Shown here: piece by piece, positions 4,425 through 5,496 of the stretch | How positions within the stretch are numbered: the first letter of the stretch is position 1 | Layout of the letters: each line of letters begins with the position of its first letter | NCBI GenBank assembly: GCA_003505715.1 | Contig: DNXU01000451.1 | Location: 10,894 to 16,389 of the forward strand | Reading direction: 5' to 3' | Source: Cyanobacteria bacterium UBA8803 | Lineage (GTDB): Bacteria > Cyanobacteriota > Cyanobacteriia > Cyanobacteriales > Coleofasciculaceae | DNA: 5,496 nt | The notes under the pieces: generated by a model | What the model saw: only the letters and a program-made list of their open reading frames with translations | Database searches by the model: none | Told to the model about the DNA's origin: nothing | Position numbers and translations under genes: made by a program

Positions 4425-5496
4425 ATGAGTGCTGAAATCATTTGCGTTGGAACCGAGTTGCTGCTGGGCGATATTCTCAATACCAATACCCAATTTTTAG
4501 CGCGTGAGCTAGCAGATTTGGGTATTCCTCACTACTATCAGACTGTAGTGGGAGATAATCCGACGCGCTTGAAGGAAGTTTTGGCAATTGCTAGCGAGCG
4601 CTCTGGACTGCTCATCTTGACTGGTGGTCTTGGCCCAACGCCTGATGACCTGACGACGGAAACACTGGCTGAGTTCTTTGATGTGCCTCTGATTGAACGA
4701 GCTGACGTGCTGGAAGATATTGCCCTGAAGTTTGCCTCTAGAGGCCGCCAGATGACCCCCAGTAACCGCAAGCAAGCGCTAATTCCTAAAACTGCTGAAG
4801 TTTTACCGAACCCAGGCGGAACCGCCCCCGGCATCATCTGGCAACCCCGTTCCGGTTTAACCATTCTCACCTTCCCTGGCGTCCCCAGTGAAATGCAACA
4901 GATGTGGTGGGAAACGGCTGTTCCCTATCTCAAAAGTCAAGGCTGGGCTACCCAAATTATCTACAGCCACACCTTAAGATTTTGGGGAATTGGTGAATCC
5001 GCATTAGCGGAAAAAGTAGCACCGTTTTTTCACCTCACTAATCCTACAGTTGCCCCCTATGCCTCTGGCGGAGAGGTGCGGTTGCGTGTTTCAGCTCGCG
5101 CTCCCTCTAAAGCCGAGGCACAGCAGTTGATTGAACCCTTAGTGGAACAACTCCAGCAGATTGCTGGATCTGACTATTTTGGTAACAACTCCGATACCCT
5201 AGCTTCTGTAGTAGGAGAGCTATTAACAAAAGCGCAGGAAACCATCAGCGTGGCCGAATCTTGTACCGGAGGCGGCATCGGCAGTATGTTAACCTCCGTC
5301 CCCGGTAGTTCCCAATACTTCAAAGGCGGCGTGATTTCCTATGATAATTCCGTCAAAACCTCCTTGCTAGGGGTCAAACCATCAGATTTAGAGAAATGGG
5401 GAGCTGTCAGCAAACCCGTAGCCAAGCAAATGGCAGCAGGAGTGCGATCGCTCTTGTCTACATCTTGGGGACTCAGTATCACTGGTATTGCAGGGC
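4425..5496 (+). CDS. cinA: CinA-like protein, partial (3' end outside window)
   Basis: The first 357 residues of a competence/damage-inducible CinA protein; the frame is open at the right edge, and the family's usual length of roughly 410-430 suggests about 60 residues are missing. The N-terminal molybdopterin-binding-like domain (COG1058, about 4-170; ADP-ribose or related pyrophosphatase in studied members) shows VGTELLLGDILNTN (8-21), TGGLGPTPDD (66-75), PGGTAPG (130-136) and FPGVPSEM (150-157). A linker region (about 180-250) follows. The C-terminal PncC-like nicotinamide-nucleotide amidohydrolase domain starts near 255 with SVAESCTGG (275-283, probable catalytic Ser279) and reaches SITGIAG at the edge. 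Together these recycle or clean up pyridine-nucleotide by-products. The ATG at 4425 is the earliest possible start because an in-frame TAA lies at 4419-4421; no Shine-Dalgarno is visible. It follows glyA on the same strand across a 217-bp repeat-filled spacer. A HIP1 site lies at 5444-5451. Confidence 0.97.
   Translation, partial: MSAEIICVGTELLLGDILNTNTQFLARELADLGIPHYYQTVVGDNPTRLKEVLAIASERSGLLILTGGLGPTPDDLTTETLAEFFDVPLIERADVLEDIALKFASRGRQMTPSNRKQALIPKTAEVLPNPGGTAPGIIWQPRSGLTILTFPGVPSEMQQMWWETAVPYLKSQGWATQIIYSHTLRFWGIGESALAEKVAPFFHLTNPTVAPYASGGEVRLRVSARAPSKAEAQQLIEPLVEQLQQIAGSDYFGNNSDTLASVVGELLTKAQETISVAESCTGGGIGSMLTSVPGSSQYFKGGVISYDNSVKTSLLGVKPSDLEKWGAVSKPVAKQMAAGVRSLLSTSWGLSITGIAG

Noticed and set aside
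4509..4870. Two minus-strand frames within cinA
   Set aside because: They lie opposite strongly conserved CinA motifs and have no family-like sequence.
5400..5496. cinA as a truncated pseudogene
   Set aside because: The frame is intact to the last base; the missing C-terminus is only due to the window edge.

Overview
The window comes from a cyanobacterial chromosome, probably a filamentous or otherwise repeat-rich species. Three things point there. There are four perfect HIP1 octamers (GCGATCGC at 392-399, 746-753, 4152-4159 and 5444-5451). One gene encodes a Tic20/Ycf60-type membrane protein, a family of cyanobacteria and plastids. The intergenic regions are full of heptanucleotide tandem repeats of the kind called STRRs in cyanobacteria. 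The genus cannot be fixed from the sequence alone.

Layout. 37-828 (+) is a fumarylacetoacetate hydrolase (FAH) family enzyme. 888-1391 (+) is an unrecognised, AT-richer, mostly helical protein of about 167 residues. Between its stop codon and the next gene lies a 129-bp nested inverted-repeat element (1389-1517). 1527-2003 (-) is the Tic20-family protein. 2227-2424 (-) is a 65-residue Cys-rich small protein. A divergent intergenic region of about 500 bp (2425-2923) holds a nested hairpin, a heptad repeat tract, palindromes and a possible NtcA site. 2924-4207 (+) is glyA, serine hydroxymethyltransferase, with a GTG start. 4208-4424 is a repeat-filled spacer. From 4425 cinA (+) runs off the right edge.

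Function. The coding content is ordinary metabolism and housekeeping: an FAH-fold enzyme, one-carbon metabolism (glyA), nucleotide and NAD-by-product repair (cinA) and an inner-membrane protein. Nothing in gene order or sequence shows a defence system, a mobile gene cassette or a biosynthetic cluster. The genes do not form one pathway; glyA and cinA are only same-strand neighbours.

The noteworthy structure is between the genes. Six tracts of period-7 repeats of different sequence lie in the spacers, and three of them touch or overlap a stop codon. Together with the 129-bp element this is the feature of the window most worth a second look. I see no rRNA, tRNA, CRISPR array, insertion sequence with a transposase, or recognisable riboswitch.
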